Shown in pieces: positions 16,523 to 24,985 of a stretch of DNA of 51,793 nt. Where the stretch lies: positions 1 to 51,793 of the forward strand of contig NZ_JAGZSD010000023.1 of assembly GCF_018381315.1 (NCBI RefSeq). Direction: 5' to 3'. The notes under the pieces were generated by a model. That model had not been told where the DNA came from, did no database searches, and saw nothing but the letters and a program-made list of their open reading frames with translations. The number at the start of each line of letters is the position of its first letter. The first letter of the stretch is position 1. A program made the position numbers and the translations under genes. The stretch comes from Anaerostipes sp. GTDB taxonomy: Bacteria > Bacillota > Clostridia > Lachnospirales > Lachnospiraceae.

Positions 16523-17824
16523 TTACTTTAAAACTGTTTTCAACTGATTTACTGCTTTTTTGCTGGCCTTGCTTTTCAGATCCTGGTAATCAAAAAATGC
16601 GAAGCCGTCTACTTTATATTTTCTTCCATACTGCACCTGCTTTTTCAGCACTTTGGTGTCACTCTTCCATTCCTTCCGCTCGGCACGGTTCTGTCCTACG
16701 TTGTGTCCGGCACGGTAAACACCGATTCCTATGTACAGTTTTACTTTCTTTTTCTTTGCCGCCTTTACCCAGCGTCTCGTCACCTTGTCAAAGGCTGCGG
16801 TCGGATGCTTAAATCCCCAGTACACCTGCGGACAAATATAGTCCACGTAGGCTGTGGAATTCAGCCACTTATAAATATCCACATAATATGAATACTTGCT
16901 TGTGAGATTGTCAATATTCCCCGCCGGACTGATGCCGTAGGTCACATTCGGATCCACCTTTTTAATCGTCTTTTTCATCCTTTTGACCAGGTTATTAACC
17001 TGTGCCCTTCGGTAAGTGTAGATGCTTTTTTTCTTCTTTTTGTAGGAAGACTTATTGTACTCTTTCGCATCAAACGCTTTCTTTACATTCTTTTTTGTAA
17101 AGCTTGGATAAAAATAATCATCCATATGGATACCGTCTACATCATACTTCTGCACGATTTCTTTTGCACCGTTGACAATCAGGTTCTGGACTGCTTTTTT
17201 TGACGGATTGTAATAAAGGCTTCCTCCGTAAGATAAAACATTTCGCCGTGTGGATTTTTTGTTGTGCCACTTTCTGGCCGGATTATTTTTAGAAAGCTTT
17301 TTATAATTGGTGCTTCCCTTTGTCACCCGATAAGGATTGACCCACGCTTCGATGGCCATTCCTTTGGAGTGCGCCACAGACACCATAATCTTTAACGGAT
17401 CATATCCAGGGCTCCTGCCCTGTTTTCCTGAAATATATTTGGACCAAGGGAAATACTTGGACTTATAGATGGCATCGCCGAACGGCCTCACCTGCACGAT
17501 GACACGGTTCATACCCAGACTTTTCCCTTTGTTGATGACTTTTGTAAAATACTTCTTAAAGTTTGCGGCATTGTTCTTTTTATAAGCGTCACGATACTCA
17601 TCGTAATCATAAAAAGAAAACCAGAATGCCTTGTATTCCTCTGATATATTGCTCTTCTTTGCCTGTTTTTCTGTCTCGGTCACAGCAGTTTTCGGCTGCA
17701 CCTTTGATATCTGGTTTCTTCTCTGTGCGGCACGCACAACTGCCTCACTGCTCAGGCTGACAAACATGGCACTGGCAATCAGCCACGCTGTCAGGCGCAG
17801 AAGTCTAACTTTTGTCTCTTTCAT
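16523..17824 (-). CDS. Secreted GHL10-type glycosyl-hydrolase-like protein
   Basis: 433 aa. N-terminal signal sequence (KETKVRLLRL, then a hydrophobic stretch TAWLIASAMFVSLS). The rest is a glycosyl-hydrolase-like family 10 (DUF187-type) TIM barrel: RVIVQVRPFGDAIYKS, EAWVNPYRVT, DGIHMDDYFYP with the probable acidic catalytic region, ISPAGNIDN, and YICPQVYWGF. The protein is very Lys-rich and basic after the signal. Start ATG 17824 is preferred because AAGGA precedes it and it opens the signal peptide; ATG 17863 has no binding site. Substrate unknown, possibly a cell-wall or host glycan. Confidence 0.85.
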   Translation of the reverse strand: MKETKVRLLRLTAWLIASAMFVSLSSEAVVRAAQRRNQISKVQPKTAVTETEKQAKKSNISEEYKAFWFSFYDYDEYRDAYKKNNAANFKKYFTKVINKGKSLGMNRVIVQVRPFGDAIYKSKYFPWSKYISGKQGRSPGYDPLKIMVSVAHSKGMAIEAWVNPYRVTKGSTNYKKLSKNNPARKWHNKKSTRRNVLSYGGSLYYNPSKKAVQNLIVNGAKEIVQKYDVDGIHMDDYFYPSFTKKNVKKAFDAKEYNKSSYKKKKKSIYTYRRAQVNNLVKRMKKTIKKVDPNVTYGISPAGNIDNLTSKYSYYVDIYKWLNSTAYVDYICPQVYWGFKHPTAAFDKVTRRWVKAAKKKKVKLYIGIGVYRAGHNVGQNRAERKEWKSDTKVLKKQVQYGRKYKVDGFAFFDYQDLKSKASKKAVNQLKTVLK

Positions 17825-17923
17825 GCTCTGTGATCCTTCCCTTCCCATATATGCTTTTCTCATCTTTGCTGTACTGTCATCTCCATTGTATGAAGAATTT
17901 TCCAGCTTGTCAATGAAAGAATC

Positions 17924-19204
17924 TTATTGCTCGGACAGCATGTTCAGCTGTTCATAAAAAGTAGGATATGACACATCAACACACTCTGCATCCTCGATCA
18001 CGGTCACGCCGTCAGCATTGATTCCTGCTATGGAAAATGTCATAGCAATCCTGTGGTCATACTTACAGTATACAGAGGCTCCTTTCAGAGGGTTTCCACC
18101 CCGGATGATCATCCCGTCTTCTGTAGCTTCTGCGTCCACGCCCATTTTGACCAGATTGTCTACTGTAAGGTCAATCCGGTTGGATTCCTTCACCTTAAGC
18201 TCTGCTGCATCCCTGATCACCGTCTCTCCCTCTGCAAATGCCGCCATCAAAGCAATGACAGGAATTTCATCGATCAATGCAGGAATCAGTTCCCCTCCTA
18301 TCTCAGTTCCTTTCAGTCTGCTTGTCTTTACCGTAATATCTGCTGTCGGCTCCCCGTTATCATCCTTAACATTGGATAATGTAAGGTCTGCCCCCATAGC
18401 TTCACATACTTTTAAGATCCCGTTTCTTGTAGGGTTGATTCCGACCTGCTTTAATGTGATACAGGAATCCGGTGTCACAAGGCCTGCTGCGATAAAAAAC
18501 GCTGCGGAAGAAATATCTCCCGGAACTGCAATATCCGCAGCCGTCATCTCTTCCGGAGGTGTCAGCACAGCCGTTGTTCCTTCCGACGTCACCTCAACCC
18601 CAAAGGACTGAAGCATCAGCTCTGTATGATTTCTGGACAGTGCAGGTTCTGTGACACTGGTCTTTCCGTCCGCATAAAGTCCTGCCAAAAGCACTGCAGA
18701 TTTTACCTGGGCTGATGCCACCGGCGAATTATAATGAACAGCTTTCAGGGGTCTTCCGCTGATCCTGAGCGGCGCACATCCGTTTCCGCTGATACTTTCG
18801 ATATCTGCTCCCATCATGGCAAGAGGCTTCATAATCCGGCCCATCGGACGTTTATTTAAAGACTCGTCTCCTGACAAAGTAACTTCAAAATCCTGTCCGC
18901 TTAAAATACCGGAGATCAGCCGGGTTGTTGTCCCGCTGTTTCCCACATCCAGCTGCTTTTCCGGTTTTTTCAGCCCATGGAGGCCGTTGCCGTGAACTGT
19001 AACATTGGTTCCGTTCTGTTCGATCTGAACTCCCATTGCCCGGAAGCAGTCTATCGTTGCAAGACAGTCAGCCCCGGAGAGAAAATTTGTGATTTTTGTG
19101 GTGCCCTTTGCCAGAGAGCCGAACATGACAGCTCTGTGGCTGATGGATTTATCTCCCGGTATTGATATGGTGCCGTTTAATCCTTTTACTTTTTTCAGTT
19201 TCAT
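17924..19204 (-). CDS. aroA: 3-phosphoshikimate 1-carboxyvinyltransferase (EPSP synthase)
   Basis: 426 aa. Joins shikimate-3-phosphate and phosphoenolpyruvate in aromatic amino acid synthesis. Signature residues: PGDKSISHRAVMFGSLAKG (about 17-35), DVGNSGTTTRL (about 86-96), LSGDESLNKRPMGR and the C-terminal YDHRIAMTF. Full length. Located 2 bp after tyrA, in one operon. Start ATG 19204. Confidence 0.97.
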   Translation of the reverse strand: MKLKKVKGLNGTISIPGDKSISHRAVMFGSLAKGTTKITNFLSGADCLATIDCFRAMGVQIEQNGTNVTVHGNGLHGLKKPEKQLDVGNSGTTTRLISGILSGQDFEVTLSGDESLNKRPMGRIMKPLAMMGADIESISGNGCAPLRISGRPLKAVHYNSPVASAQVKSAVLLAGLYADGKTSVTEPALSRNHTELMLQSFGVEVTSEGTTAVLTPPEEMTAADIAVPGDISSAAFFIAAGLVTPDSCITLKQVGINPTRNGILKVCEAMGADLTLSNVKDDNGEPTADITVKTSRLKGTEIGGELIPALIDEIPVIALMAAFAEGETVIRDAAELKVKESNRIDLTVDNLVKMGVDAEATEDGMIIRGGNPLKGASVYCKYDHRIAMTFSIAGINADGVTVIEDAECVDVSYPTFYEQLNMLSEQ

Positions 19205-19206
19205 TG

Positions 19207-20316
19207 TCAGTTCCTTTCATATACACTGTAATTTTTATCCTGCAGTATCTCCCTGGCGCGTTTCGCAGAGACATCGTCATAGAGCATGATCTTTAAGACA
19301 CCCTCTTCAAATTCACGGTTATGGATAATACCGATATTTTTAATACTGATATTATTCAATGCCAGCAGGGTTGTTGTTGTAGACAAAGTTCCCGGTTCAT
19401 CCGGAATATCAACAAAGATTTCATAGGACTTCTCCATAAGTCCCACCGCACTGTCCGGCACCGTTTCCCTGTATTCCCCCGCTTCTTTAAAATATTGGTT
19501 CAAATATTTGCGGTCACTCCTGTCCAGGGCATCGATCATTCCCGTGATACTGTCCTTGATCTGCAGCAGAATCTCTTTAATATTTTCCTTGTTTGAAAGA
19601 CTGATCTGTTCCCACACAACCGGAGATGATGATGCGATTCTCGTAATATCCTTAAATCCCCCTGCTGCCAGCTGCTTTAGTATCCCGTCCTCGGTATCCA
19701 TATCCTTTACTGTATGTACAAGCTCAGCCGCCATAATATGCGGAACATGGCTGATAGCCGCTGTGAAAGCATCATGGCGTTTTGCATCCAGCAAAATAGT
19801 CAGGGCCCCTAATTCCTCAATAAATGCGGTGAATTCTTTTACCTTTTCTTCACTGACTTTTCCGGTCGGCGTGATAAAATAGTAGGCATTTTCAATCAAG
19901 CGGTCAGAGCTGTAGGAAAATCCGGCTTTCTCTGAACCAACCATAGGATGTCCCCCGATAAAACAGGACTCCATGTTCAGTTCCTTCACTTTGTCATGTA
20001 TCCCGCCTTTTACGCTGCCCACATCTGTCAAAATACAGCCTTCTTTAATATATGGCTTCAGCTGTTCCAAAAACTGAAGATTGTGCTGTACCGGTGCACA
20101 TAAAAATATATAGCTGCATTCGGCAAAATCACTTTTGATCTCAGAAGCAGCTCTGTCGAGAACTCCCTCCTCCACAGCATTTTCCAGGGCTTCTTTGTCT
20201 GTATCATATCCGATTACTGTATAATTGGGAAATACCCGGCGTATGTTTTTGGCAATGGAACCGCCGATGAGCCCAAGCCCGATAAAACCGATTGTAAAAT
20301 TCGTCTCTGTTGACAT
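19207..20316 (-). CDS. tyrA: Prephenate dehydrogenase with C-terminal ACT domain
   Basis: 369 aa. NAD-binding GFIGLGLIGGSIAKN (about 9-23), catalytic-region GGHPMVGSEKAGF and HDAFTAAISHVPH, giving prephenate to 4-hydroxyphenylpyruvate. The last 75 residues (EIFVDIPDEPGTLSTTTTLL) form an ACT domain, which in this family usually allows feedback by tyrosine. Operon with aroA. No T-box or riboswitch fold was recognised upstream. Confidence 0.95.
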   Translation of the reverse strand: MSTETNFTIGFIGLGLIGGSIAKNIRRVFPNYTVIGYDTDKEALENAVEEGVLDRAASEIKSDFAECSYIFLCAPVQHNLQFLEQLKPYIKEGCILTDVGSVKGGIHDKVKELNMESCFIGGHPMVGSEKAGFSYSSDRLIENAYYFITPTGKVSEEKVKEFTAFIEELGALTILLDAKRHDAFTAAISHVPHIMAAELVHTVKDMDTEDGILKQLAAGGFKDITRIASSSPVVWEQISLSNKENIKEILLQIKDSITGMIDALDRSDRKYLNQYFKEAGEYRETVPDSAVGLMEKSYEIFVDIPDEPGTLSTTTTLLALNNISIKNIGIIHNREFEEGVLKIMLYDDVSAKRAREILQDKNYSVYERN

Positions 20317-20394
20317 ATAGATCGCTCTCCTTATGTTGATTCATATTCCGCATTCTGTGCCCTTGTTCAGGCGTGCTTTGCACGATTAAGCTTT

Positions 20395-20423
20395 ATTTTA
20401 CCGTGCTGCCTCCCAAAAGTCAA
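20395..20423 (-). promoter_or_regulatory. Promoter of tyrA-aroA
   Basis: Minus strand: -35 TTGACT (20418-20423), 17-bp spacer, -10 TAAAAT (20395-20400). Confidence 0.7.
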
Positions 20424-20464
20424 CACATCGTCACTTTAAAGTAACAAAGCGGAAAATTCCTGCA

Positions 20465-20493
20465 TTGACCGTGAAGTAAAAATGATTTATGAT
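20465..20493 (+). promoter_or_regulatory. Promoter of the HD hydrolase gene
   Basis: TTGACC (20465-20470), 17-bp spacer, TATGAT (20488-20493); the gene starts 37 bases later. Confidence 0.75.
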
Positions 20494-20529
20494 AAGTATG
20501 TAAAAATGTCCGCAAAAAAGGAGAAACCC

Positions 20530-21096
20530 ATGTTTGAAAAAGCAATTATCTTTGCAGCGAATGCCCATTCCGGCCAGAAGCGAAAAGGAACGAATATTCC
20601 GTTTATGATCCATCCTCTGGAAGTCGCCTCGATCGTTGCCGGTATTACACCGGATGAAGAGATGATGTGCGCCGCGGTTCTCCACGATGTGATCGAAGAC
20701 TGCAAAGATGTGTCCAGTGAAGACATCCGCAGAGAATTCGGTGACAAAGTAGCGGATTATGTTCTGATGGAAAGCGAAGATAAAAGCCGTTCCTGGATCG
20801 AAAGAAAGAGCCATACGATCGACTTTCTAAAGCACCGGGCCAAGCGTCCTGCCAAGGTCATAGCCCTTGGGGACAAGCTTGCCAATGTCCGTTCTCTGGC
20901 CAGAGACTATAAGCTTCTGGGGGACGAGCTGTGGCAGCGTTTTAATATGAAAGATAAAAACATGCAGGGATGGTATTATAAAAGTATGATCGAATGCTTT
21001 GAAGAATTCTCTGATTTTCATGAATATAATGAATACTGCTGTCTTGTAGACCAGGTATTTAAAGACACTGTGGATATAGACCCTTCCGTATATTAA
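20530..21096 (+). CDS. HD-domain phosphohydrolase (RelA/SpoT hydrolase-like)
   Basis: 188 aa. HD-domain metal motifs: AHSGQKRKG, PFMIHPLEVA, HDVIED and LGDKLANVRSL, the arrangement of small (p)ppGpp-hydrolase-like (Mesh1/SpoT-type) proteins. No synthetase domain. May degrade ppGpp or another nucleotide; the substrate cannot be told. Start ATG 20530 follows AAGGAGA; the upstream in-frame ATG at 20482 lies at the -10 hexamer and is rejected. Confidence 0.85.
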   Translation: MFEKAIIFAANAHSGQKRKGTNIPFMIHPLEVASIVAGITPDEEMMCAAVLHDVIEDCKDVSSEDIRREFGDKVADYVLMESEDKSRSWIERKSHTIDFLKHRAKRPAKVIALGDKLANVRSLARDYKLLGDELWQRFNMKDKNMQGWYYKSMIECFEEFSDFHEYNEYCCLVDQVFKDTVDIDPSVY

Positions 21097-21097
21097 A

Positions 21098-21136
21098 AAC
21101 AACCCACCCTCCCAGCATTTGGGAGGGTGGGTTGTT
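21098..21136. terminator. Bidirectional terminator
   Basis: Perfect 16-bp stem (21098-21113 / 21121-21136) with loop AGCATTT, between the ends of the convergent HD hydrolase and ZIP transporter genes. Confidence 0.9.
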
Positions 21137-21164
21137 CTCGGCAGAGATACCCCATCAAATACGG

Positions 21165-21950
21165 CTATCCTAAAGCCACATCCAATATCATCATAATCAG
21201 AAACCCTGCCATGACACCAAGGGTTCCTGTATGGGAATGTTCTCCCAGATGGGCTTCCGGAATCAGTTCTTCCACTACCACATAGATCATAGCACCCGCA
21301 GCGAACGATAAAAGCCACGGCATATACATGCCAAGTCCTTTCGCTGCAAGAACGGCCAGGACCCCAAAAATAAATTCTACAATTCCTGACAGTGCCCCAT
21401 AAACAAAAGACTTAAATCTTGAAAATCCTTCCCTTCTAAGCGGAAGCGAGATCGCTGCACCTTCCGGAAAATTTTGAATCCCGATGCCTAAAGCCAAGGC
21501 AGCTGCAGCGCTGAAACCCGCACCGCCGTGTCCGCTTGCCACAGCAAAGGCTACACCCACAGCCATTCCTTCCGGTATGTTGTGCAGAGTCACTGCCAGC
21601 ACAAGAAGTGTCGTCCGTTTAAAGGAAGAAGAAAGACCTTCCGGATTCTTCTCTCCCAGATGCAGATGCGGCATAAGCCGGTCCATCAAAAGCAAAAAGC
21701 CTCCTCCGAGCATGAAACCTCCGGCAGCCGGAATCCAGCCAATCTGCCCGTTGGCTTCTGCCTCCTCGATAGCCGGGATCAGCAGTGACCATACAGAGGC
21801 CGCAATCATGACTCCCGCGGCAAACCCAAGAAAAATCCTCTGCATATTTGCATGAATATCGCTTTTCAGGAAAAATACAGTGGCGGCACCCAGCGCTGTC
21901 ATCAAAAATGTAAAGCCTGTACCGGCAGCCGCCCATTTCAAAGCTTCCAT
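21165..21950 (-). CDS. ZIP-family divalent metal transporter
   Basis: 261 aa, about eight membrane segments. The two ZIP metal-binding helices are clear: HNIPEGMAVGVA and GIGIQNFPEGAAIS. Moves zinc, iron or manganese into the cytosol; ZupT-like. Monocistronic by spacing. Metal preference unknown. Start ATG 21950 follows AAGGAAAAG. Confidence 0.92.
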   Translation of the reverse strand: MEALKWAAAGTGFTFLMTALGAATVFFLKSDIHANMQRIFLGFAAGVMIAASVWSLLIPAIEEAEANGQIGWIPAAGGFMLGGGFLLLMDRLMPHLHLGEKNPEGLSSSFKRTTLLVLAVTLHNIPEGMAVGVAFAVASGHGGAGFSAAAALALGIGIQNFPEGAAISLPLRREGFSRFKSFVYGALSGIVEFIFGVLAVLAAKGLGMYMPWLLSFAAGAMIYVVVEELIPEAHLGEHSHTGTLGVMAGFLIMMILDVALG

Positions 21951-22083
21951 ATAACTTTTCCTTTCTTTATCAATGTATCATCATATGTTCATTTATATAA
22001 TTAAAATAAGCCATACCTTAAGATATGACTTATTATTTCATATATTTTTATTATATGCAATCCTGCCGAAAACATAAAGTCCT

Positions 22084-22869
22084 TTATTGGGTCAATTTTT
22101 TCAAAAGTTCAGACAGTTCCGACATATTTTTTATCACATAATGGGCTCCGGCATTTTTGAACGTCTCCTTTACTTTTCTGCAGGCCATTTCCTTCTGTGA
22201 ATCTGTTAATTCTGCATACTCTTCTTCCGTCATTCCCATCTCAGAGCTTCCTTCTACTACACCCACAGAAATGACACCTGCGTGCCTTGCTTCTTTGATG
22301 TCAGAAACTGTATCTCCGATCTTTACCACGTTTTTTACAGAAGAAACTTTCAAGGCTTCCAGATTCTTAAAAATCATATACGGATACGGACGGCCGATTC
22401 CCCCGGCAGAATCCGGTGAAAACCATGCATCCGGCTCATATCCCTGTTCTTTTGCACCTTTTGCCACAACTTCCATCATTGCGTCTGTATATCCTGTGGT
22501 GGAACCGATTTTAATCCCTTTTTCCCGGAGCATATTTACAGTTTCAAGAACATATGGTTTGATTTTTGTAAACTGATCTAAAATATCCATAAGCTTAGAT
22601 TCAAAAAGATCATACATCTGTTTTACATCATCCTCGCCGGGCCGGGTCCCATGTTCTTTCACCCACAAGCCATGAATCCGGGGCATGGAAAGCATAGTTC
22701 GGATATGGTCTATTTTCAGCATTCCCATTGGCTCTCTGACTTCATCCATTGTCGGCTCAACACCAAAATGTTTAAACACCTCCGCAAATGCCTGCACCGG
22801 AGCAAAGCATCCGTAATCAACTGTTGTTCCTGCCCAGTCAAATATAACTGCCTCTATACCTCTGCTCAT
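22084..22869 (-). CDS. phnX: Phosphonoacetaldehyde hydrolase
   Basis: 261 aa, HAD superfamily. Cleaves phosphonoacetaldehyde to acetaldehyde and phosphate. Nucleophile Asp11 in FDWAGTTVDYG; the Schiff-base Lys (about 52) in GMLKIDHIRTM is the family-specific residue; motif III is GDTVSDIKEA. Its ATG overlaps the phnW stop by 4 bp. Last gene of the aminoethylphosphonate operon. Confidence 0.96.
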   Translation of the reverse strand: MSRGIEAVIFDWAGTTVDYGCFAPVQAFAEVFKHFGVEPTMDEVREPMGMLKIDHIRTMLSMPRIHGLWVKEHGTRPGEDDVKQMYDLFESKLMDILDQFTKIKPYVLETVNMLREKGIKIGSTTGYTDAMMEVVAKGAKEQGYEPDAWFSPDSAGGIGRPYPYMIFKNLEALKVSSVKNVVKIGDTVSDIKEARHAGVISVGVVEGSSEMGMTEEEYAELTDSQKEMACRKVKETFKNAGAHYVIKNMSELSELLKKLTQ

Positions 22870-23963
22870 TTTTGTCTCTCCTTTAAAAATTGCTCCATGA
22901 TCTCAGAAAGTTTCTCAATATCCTCAGGATATATTTCTCCTATGGTACCGATCCGGAAAGTTTCAGCTTCTGTCACTTTTCCCGGATAGATTGCATATCC
23001 CCGCTCTTTGATATAATGATACATCTGGCTGAACGTAAAATCTGCTTCTTCCGGATAAAAAAATGTAGTGATAACAGGACCCTGATGTGTGCTGTCTATG
23101 TAAGGTTCAATTCCCATGGCGCGGAATCTCTCAATCAGGATGCGGTTGTTTTCCTTATAACGCTCTGCCCGCTTCTCAATTCCGCCCTCCTGTTCAAGTT
23201 CCTCCAGCGCTTTTGCAAATGCCAGAACTGTGTGGGTAGGAGATGTAAATCTCCACTTTCCGTCCCTGTGCATCGTCTCCCACTGTTCATAAAGATCCAG
23301 GGACAGACTTCTTGCTTTACCCTTGCTGTTCATCAATTTTTTCTTGTCAGCAATAATGAAAGAAAAGCCCGGCACACCCTGAATACATTTATTTGCACTG
23401 CTGATAAGAAAGTCAATTCCCAGTTTCCCAACCTGGATGTCCACTCCTCCGAAACTGCTCATAGCATCCACAATAAACGTTTTATGATGTCCTTTCACAA
23501 CGGAAGATACAGAAGCGATATCATTGAGTATTCCTGAAGTTGTCTCACTGTGCACCATAGCCACGTGGCTGATTTCCGGATCATCACTCAGAATTTTTTC
23601 CACCGCCGCCGCGGAAGGAATTGTCCGGTAATCTTCCCTGTAGATTTTATACGGTATTTTAGCATGAGCCGCGATGTTCTCCATCCGTTCCCCATAAGCG
23701 CCGTTGGCAATAATCAGAAGCTTGCCGTCCTCACCAATCACACTGGTAATCACAGATTCCACGCCAAAGGTCCCGCTGCCCTGCATGAGGACGGCTGTGT
23801 AATCGTCCTCTGAGACATGGGCCAGGGAAAGCAGCTGCTTTCTGATTTTTTGTGTTATATTTTTGTAATCGTCATCCCAGGTGCAGTGGTCAAAGAGCAT
23901 TTCTTTTTTTACTGTATCCGAAGTAGTCAGCGGTCCGGGAGTTAATAGCTTGTACTGATTCAT
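22866..23963 (-). CDS. phnW: 2-aminoethylphosphonate-pyruvate transaminase
   Basis: 365 aa, class V PLP aminotransferase. N-terminal LLTPGPLTTSDTVKKEMLFD is the PhnW hallmark; the PLP lysine is in ISSANKCIQGVPGF (about residue 190). Converts 2-aminoethylphosphonate and pyruvate to phosphonoacetaldehyde and alanine, feeding PhnX. Coupled by overlap to phnX and 14 bp after the binding-protein gene. Confidence 0.96.
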   Translation of the reverse strand: MNQYKLLTPGPLTTSDTVKKEMLFDHCTWDDDYKNITQKIRKQLLSLAHVSEDDYTAVLMQGSGTFGVESVITSVIGEDGKLLIIANGAYGERMENIAAHAKIPYKIYREDYRTIPSAAAVEKILSDDPEISHVAMVHSETTSGILNDIASVSSVVKGHHKTFIVDAMSSFGGVDIQVGKLGIDFLISSANKCIQGVPGFSFIIADKKKLMNSKGKARSLSLDLYEQWETMHRDGKWRFTSPTHTVLAFAKALEELEQEGGIEKRAERYKENNRILIERFRAMGIEPYIDSTHQGPVITTFFYPEEADFTFSQMYHYIKERGYAIYPGKVTEAETFRIGTIGEIYPEDIEKLSEIMEQFLKERQK

Positions 23964-23977
23964 CTTATACCTTCCTC

Positions 23978-24985
23978 TTATTTCGCACTTTCTGATAATT
24001 CCTGATGTTTTTCCAGCAGATCCAAGGTAAGCTTTTCTTTAAATACTTTTGGGTTTCCTGATTTATTTTCGCTGGATTCTTTCTCACCATTGTAGATTGG
24101 AATCGGATATGTTTTGATCAGGTCAGCTCTTCCTTTTTTAATAATGCACTCTGCCATTTCCTGAGCAAGTTTTTTCTTATCGCTGTCTTTTTTGTCAACG
24201 ACTGCCACACACTCGGTCAGAGAAAAGTTTCCTTCTTTCGGATCCACGTAATCAATCGGAAGTCCGTCTTTTTTGTCTGCCACAGCCTGCTGTCTTAATC
24301 CAAATCCGATCGCTACTTCTCCTGCACGCACTTTTTTGATCGGAGCAGATCCTGAATCCTCAATATGGTCTCCTGCATTCTGATAAATATCGTGAAGAAT
24401 GGATTTTGCTTCTTTTTCTCCGTATTCAGATACCAGCCCCTGAATCAAAAGCCATGCGGTAGATGATGCTTTTACATCAGTCACAGATATGTAACCTTTA
24501 TATACCGGCTTTGCAAGATCTTTAATAGAAGTTGGTTTCGGAAGTTTTTTCTCCTTCATGACTTCAGTATTCAGGATCAATGTACCTTCCTGTGCCGTAA
24601 TCGGAGATTCATATTTCTGGAAGTCATCTTCTTTCTGCAGGTTCCTGTCAAATGTAAGGTCCGTAAACATCTTATTTTTATCCTGGGCACTTTCAATATA
24701 GAACGTACTCATCGTTACCATATCTGCCTCTATTTTTTTACCTTCTGCCACCAGTTTTCCGCCAAGCTCTGATGTGCCGAATGTCTGAAGAATGTATTTT
24801 CCTTCGTATCCGTTTCCATCCAGTGCCTTTTTCATAGCTTCCACTGCTTCGTCATCCGCATTGGAATAGATGACAACCTGATCATCCTGCTTTTTACTGG
24901 AACATCCTGAGGCAAGAACCCCTGCTGCCGCCAGCATAGCAGCCATACACATCACAGATGCTCTTTTTAACCATGTCTTTCTCAT
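23978..24985 (-). CDS. 2-aminoethylphosphonate ABC transporter substrate-binding lipoprotein
   Basis: 335 aa. Lipoprotein signal peptide with lipobox LASGC (Cys about 28), then an iron/AEP-type periplasmic-binding fold (QVVIYSNADDEAVEAMKKAL). PhnS-like. It captures the phosphonate outside the cell for the fused permease and ATPase. The ATG overlaps the permease stop as ATGA. Substrate is assigned from phnW/phnX in the same operon. Confidence 0.88.
   Translation of the reverse strand: MRKTWLKRASVMCMAAMLAAAGVLASGCSSKKQDDQVVIYSNADDEAVEAMKKALDGNGYEGKYILQTFGTSELGGKLVAEGKKIEADMVTMSTFYIESAQDKNKMFTDLTFDRNLQKEDDFQKYESPITAQEGTLILNTEVMKEKKLPKPTSIKDLAKPVYKGYISVTDVKASSTAWLLIQGLVSEYGEKEAKSILHDIYQNAGDHIEDSGSAPIKKVRAGEVAIGFGLRQQAVADKKDGLPIDYVDPKEGNFSLTECVAVVDKKDSDKKKLAQEMAECIIKKGRADLIKTYPIPIYNGEKESSENKSGNPKVFKEKLTLDLLEKHQELSESAK

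Noticed and set aside
20317..20394. T-box or riboswitch upstream of tyrA
   Set aside because: I found a normal promoter but no conserved T-box sequence or terminator/antiterminator pair.
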